A stretch of 64,000 bases of DNA from Lethocerus indicus (Eukaryota > Arthropoda > Insecta > Hemiptera > Belostomatidae): NCBI GenBank assembly GCA_019843655.1, contig JACDQD010000011.1, positions 11,822,604-11,886,603 on the forward strand, given 5' to 3'. Position 1 is the first letter of the stretch. Every line of letters starts with the position of its first letter. The notes under the pieces are model-generated. The model was not told where the DNA came from. It searched no databases and saw only the letters and a program-made list of their open reading frames with translations. The position numbers were made by a program, and so were the translations under genes. Below are positions 60,581 to 64,000 of this stretch, in pieces.

Positions 60581-63127
60581 TATATACCATACTTTGTATT
60601 TATTTTATAAAATATTACCCACCAATATTGGAGAGAATTTCTTGTTCCAAGAGAAGTTCTTGGCGGTCTGTTAATTCGGAATAGCGAATTAAAATAGGTG
60701 GTGGTGGGGTGAGGGCAAATCCGAGCCTTTAAATCTGATTAGAATCTCATTAAATCAAATTGACTTCCTTTTATAAACCGGAGAGGGCTGCTGGCTGCTG
60801 GCAGAACACAGTTGGGAGGGGGCGTGACTTATTTTTAAGCCGTCTCATTTGAAATGAATAGTGTTCATTAGCGGAGCATTCATCCCTTATTCAGGCAGGG
60901 CAAACGCAGAACCCTCCTCGGCACTCGTCGTCCCTCCCACCAGGACCAGTTTAATACTGAATTCCTCAATTCTTCTTTTAGATTATTAACACCGCCCTAG
61001 TTAACGCCGGATTAAAAATAATATACCAATTCCATAGATTGGTCATTCATAGATGTCTCGAAGAAGGTTTTAGTCACCGGATAATAACACAGAAATATGT
61101 TTCGCATGACTAGACCGGCGTGTGGTCTAAGACTCGACTGTCCACTCCTTCATTCGGTTATCCTTTTATACATATAATACAGCAGTGAGAGATGTGGAAA
61201 CATAAATTAGAAGACACGTCCTCACAGTGGCACCGTATGTACACTTCAAAACGTGATGTCCAATTCCGAATGAAGATCGGTCTTCTTGGATCCAAGTGTA
61301 AGAACGTAACGAGTTCTCACGACTTAGCCTCGATCCCACGTCCGGAATTCCACAACCGGAATTTCAAAAGGCGAATTTCATTAGCGGAACTTGGGAGAAT
61401 AGGGCGGAATTAAACAAACGGTTGGGGAGGTGTGCCGGCCACCCCGTTAACTGGTTTTCGGGGCGAAAACCCTCCGCCTCTTTCTCACATTGGCGTGAAT
61501 TTCAAAAGCTCAGTCCAAACAGTACACATTAGCGACAGCGCAACGGGCGCCCTCCCGGCTCAAAGCGAAGTTTTTTAAAATGTTAAATTGGAAAGCCCCG
61601 CCCCCCACCACCCCTTTTGCGTTTTCCACCAATTAAGTTTAATTTTCCGATCGGCCGTTTGAAGTCGAAGCTTTTCAAACTCGGTCTTGCGTTAATTTAA
61701 TTAACGCTCGCGTAGCGTCCCGAAACGCAAAAATAATAACCTGTGTCTTGGCACAAAGGGAAGCGTTACCTATTTGTAGGCCGGCAGGTCCGGCACATGA
61801 ACCGGGGGGGCATCATTTGAATCCCGGACAACTTTCCCCCTACTAGTTGGAAGAAATTGCAGTTAGGGGCAGCTGTCGAATTTAACCCGATATCCGATGT
61901 TATAGAACATTAGCGTCCCTCAGGATCACCGAAATATTAATGTGATAAGACCATAATGAAATTCCGATTAGGCCCGCAGAAAATAATAAGGGAGGATAAT
62001 TATTTGATACGTCAAAAAAATTAAAATTACAACATTTGAAGAGACACAAAGTGAGATATCGACATCAAAACAATCTTCGAAGAAAATAATTTAATATTTT
62101 ATAGTTTTTAAATTAAAATTTCTAGTCGAGATATAGGTCTCGAAAGGTATAATTGAGCATAATAAATAAGGTTTAAAAAATAGGTATTACATATGGAGGC
62201 GGTGAGCGGTTAATAACTTGAATTTGGTTATGGGCAAACACAGAGCCGATTTCAAATGTGATATTCACGTGGAGTGTTCGAAGTCCGCGACTTGTTTCGC
62301 CGAATGGACTGGTCCAAACCCTACTGTTTAATAAGTAAAGTTTTCATTAAGATATAAACTAGCCTCTTATATGGTCGAGGAGTTTCCCTTAGAATTATCC
62401 GAGGTAAAAGCCACCAGCACCACACCTGCGGGGGCATAACCCCGACCGAAATCCAATCAGAGCCCTCGAGCCGGCCGGCCGTCCATTTCGCGCATCGGTA
62501 AGTCCCTTCCGTGTTTAAACAAGACGACATTGTCTCCCAAGTTGGATTAGAGGCGGGGATTCGGGGGGGTTAGGGGGGGGGCTAATGCCCGGGGATCGAC
62601 GCGGGACATGTAACAGAGGAGCCGTGGACCGAGCCGTGTGTGTACACAAGTTTAACAGGGGGCGGCTATTAACGCGGGGCGTCGGCCAATTGGGTGCAAG
62701 TGCCGGGTGCGGGTGGTGGGGTTGCCGGGGATGGGGACTTCGTTATATGGAATTGTAGTTGGGTGTCTGTAGAGGGGCTCTCACGGGGGGCGCCTCTGAG
62801 TGTTATTAGGAGCGGAATTGAGGACCCCGGCCGGGTCCTTGTCGACCCCCTCAGACCATCACTACTACCGGAACACGCTCCTCAATGATCGACCCCGGCA
62901 CCATCTCCAACACTCTTCGGCCACGATTGACTAATCTTTACATTAAATGCTCAAGGGAGCGTTAACGCCAGATAACGTTCAATAAATCGCAAAAAGATTC
63001 TTGTTATCCGAAAGTTAATCCGCTGTGAGTCGTTTGAAGAATTTAAAGTTAAAAATATTAGGACTCGTAGCTAATTCCAACGATTATACCAATATCAAGA
63101 GTGGTAACAGTAGTGATGTTCTTTGTA
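60581..63127. other. Non-coding stretch, nothing recognised
   Basis: No gene recognised. Poly-G runs occur near 61805 and 62565-62580. Confidence 0.45.
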
Positions 63128-63983
63128 TAGGGTGCCCCAAAATTAACGCAAGATTTGAATTTTCCACCATTCTAGCATTAAAGTTGGCAGCCCTATTAAA
63201 AAAAACCATTTGACAGCTGATAGTTAGTACAAATGGAGCGTTACACGATAGAACAACGTGTTTTCATTGTTGAACAATATTTAAAAAATAATGAAAGTTT
63301 GGCAAGCACAGTTCGATAATTTCGTACAAAATATGGTCGGAATAATGGCTTTGTTAATCGTCAAAATTGCCGCGTTTGGGGTTCAGAGAACCCACATGTG
63401 ATTAACGAAAAACAAATGCATCCTCAACGTGTCACTGTTTGGTGCGGATTTTGGGCTGGAGGTATCATTTCGAAAATGAAACTGGTCAAGCAGTGAATGT
63501 TACCGGTGCTCGATATCGCGACGCGATAACAGTTCTTTCTGCCTAAAGTGGATGACATGTGGTTTCAACAAGACGGTGCCACATGCCCCGTACAGCCCGT
63601 GAAGCAATTCAATTACTGCACGAGACATTTCCTGGCCGTGTACTCTCTCTCTCCCCTAGATCGTGTGATTTGACACCATCGGATTTCTTTATATGGGGTT
63701 ATTTGAAGTCAGGTCTATGCCATCAAGCCCGCAACCACGCGTGCATTGAAGGAGGAAATTCAACGCTGCATCAACGAAATTCAGCCGCATTTATGCAAAA
63801 TGGTAGTGGAAAATTTCGACAAAAGAGTGCGTATGTGCCAGCAAAGCCGTGGAGGGCATTTGCCCGATGTGTTACGCCATACATCCTGTGTACTTTACAA
63901 TTCAATAAAAAAAATAACAATTTAAAGAAAAAAAACTGTGTTTTTATTTAATTCAAATCTCGCGTTAATTTTGGGACACCTTA
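63128..63983 (+). mobile_element. Internally deleted mariner-type element with terminal inverted repeats
   Basis: The ends are inverted repeats of about 34 bp with three mismatches: left TAGGGTGCCCCAAAATTAAC then GCAAGATTTGAATT; right, read inward on the minus strand, TAAGGTGTCCCAAAATTAAC then GCGAGATTTGAATT. TA dinucleotides flank both ends, the expected target duplication of the Tc1/mariner superfamily. At about 856 bp it is shorter than a full element of roughly 1.2-1.3 kb. The deletion removes the middle of the transposase gene. It could have been mobilised in trans while a source was active. Confidence 0.88.
63233..63930 (+). pseudogene. Broken transposase gene of the mariner-type element
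   Basis: The start MERYTIEQRVFIVEQYLKNN and an ESLASTVR block are followed by a stop and FRTKYGRN. The sequence then jumps directly to NGFVNRQNCRVWGSENPHVI, deleting the DNA-binding remainder and the first catalytic Asp. Further on, in other frames, come RVTVWCGFWAGGIIS, ENETGQAVNVTGARYRDAIT, DDMWFQQDGATC (second Asp region), HETFPGRVLS, RSCDLTPSDFFIWGYLKS (third acidic region) and a C-terminal GHLPDV-like end. At least two frameshifts and several stops occur. The gene is dead, but the family is clear from the WFQQDGA and CDLTPxDFFxWGYLK motifs. Confidence 0.85.
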
Positions 63984-64000
63984 TATTAGTTAATGCATTT

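Noticed and set aside
60472..60684. Short protein starting MASSRNR in hairpin element H
   Set aside because: The ATG and frame lie in the ribozyme arm and repeat in other copies with non-conservative changes and broken frames, so it is not a gene on present evidence.
1..64000. CRISPR array, operons or prokaryotic genes
   Set aside because: No spaced direct repeats, no gene-dense coding and no prokaryotic gene; mariner and Jockey-like relics indicate an animal genome.

Overview
The window looks like intergenic or intronic DNA from an arthropod, most likely an insect. It is AT-biased and full of microsatellites and homopolymer tracts. It carries decayed mariner-type transposons and fragments of one Jockey-like non-LTR retrotransposon family. 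I found no convincing host protein-coding gene, rRNA or tRNA. Open frames are short (the longest is 233 codons) and look like chance or run through simple repeats. The species cannot be fixed from this alone.

The main content is a dispersed element of about 150-350 bp, called here the hairpin element. It has eight clear copies (A-H, at 12676, 18909, 29419, 32434, 41742, 47245, 48179 and 60426) and several worn relics. A full copy starts near ACYGTAGG, runs through a long inverted repeat around a variable loop, and ends in a one-sided tail finishing CAGGTATGTTAAA. Each arm, read outward from the loop, carries a 37-nt sequence that folds as a hammerhead self-cleaving ribozyme: 4-bp stem I, CUGAAGA core, short stem II, GAAA, palindromic ACCGGU stem III, and a GUC cleavage triplet. 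Five arms keep the core (copies A, B, C, D, H) and a sixth (G) differs at the cleavage nucleotide. Six copies are flanked by direct repeats of differing length (10, 10, 12, 13, 14 and 18 bp). Copy C sits inside a Jockey-like copy whose relatives show the empty site. Variable target-site duplications and fixed asymmetric ends point to retrotransposition rather than a cut-and-paste MITE. The closest known classes are hammerhead-bearing Penelope-like elements and metazoan retrozymes. An inverted-repeat version with a ribozyme on each strand is the best candidate here for something undescribed.

Other mobile DNA: seven fragments of a Jockey-like family (near 2.7, 11.7, 17.7, 23.4, 29.3, 42.9 and 44.6 kb), most showing the C-terminal part of ORF2 and five ending in a shared 3' tail; a mariner deletion derivative with both terminal inverted repeats (63128-63983); a second mariner relic made of N- and C-terminal pieces (39253-39705); and a mariner 3' end on the minus strand (15806-16010).

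The remaining sequence holds simple repeats, including long CT, GA, GGA and TA tracts and a G-rich purine tract at 604-718. Otherwise I see nothing I can name.
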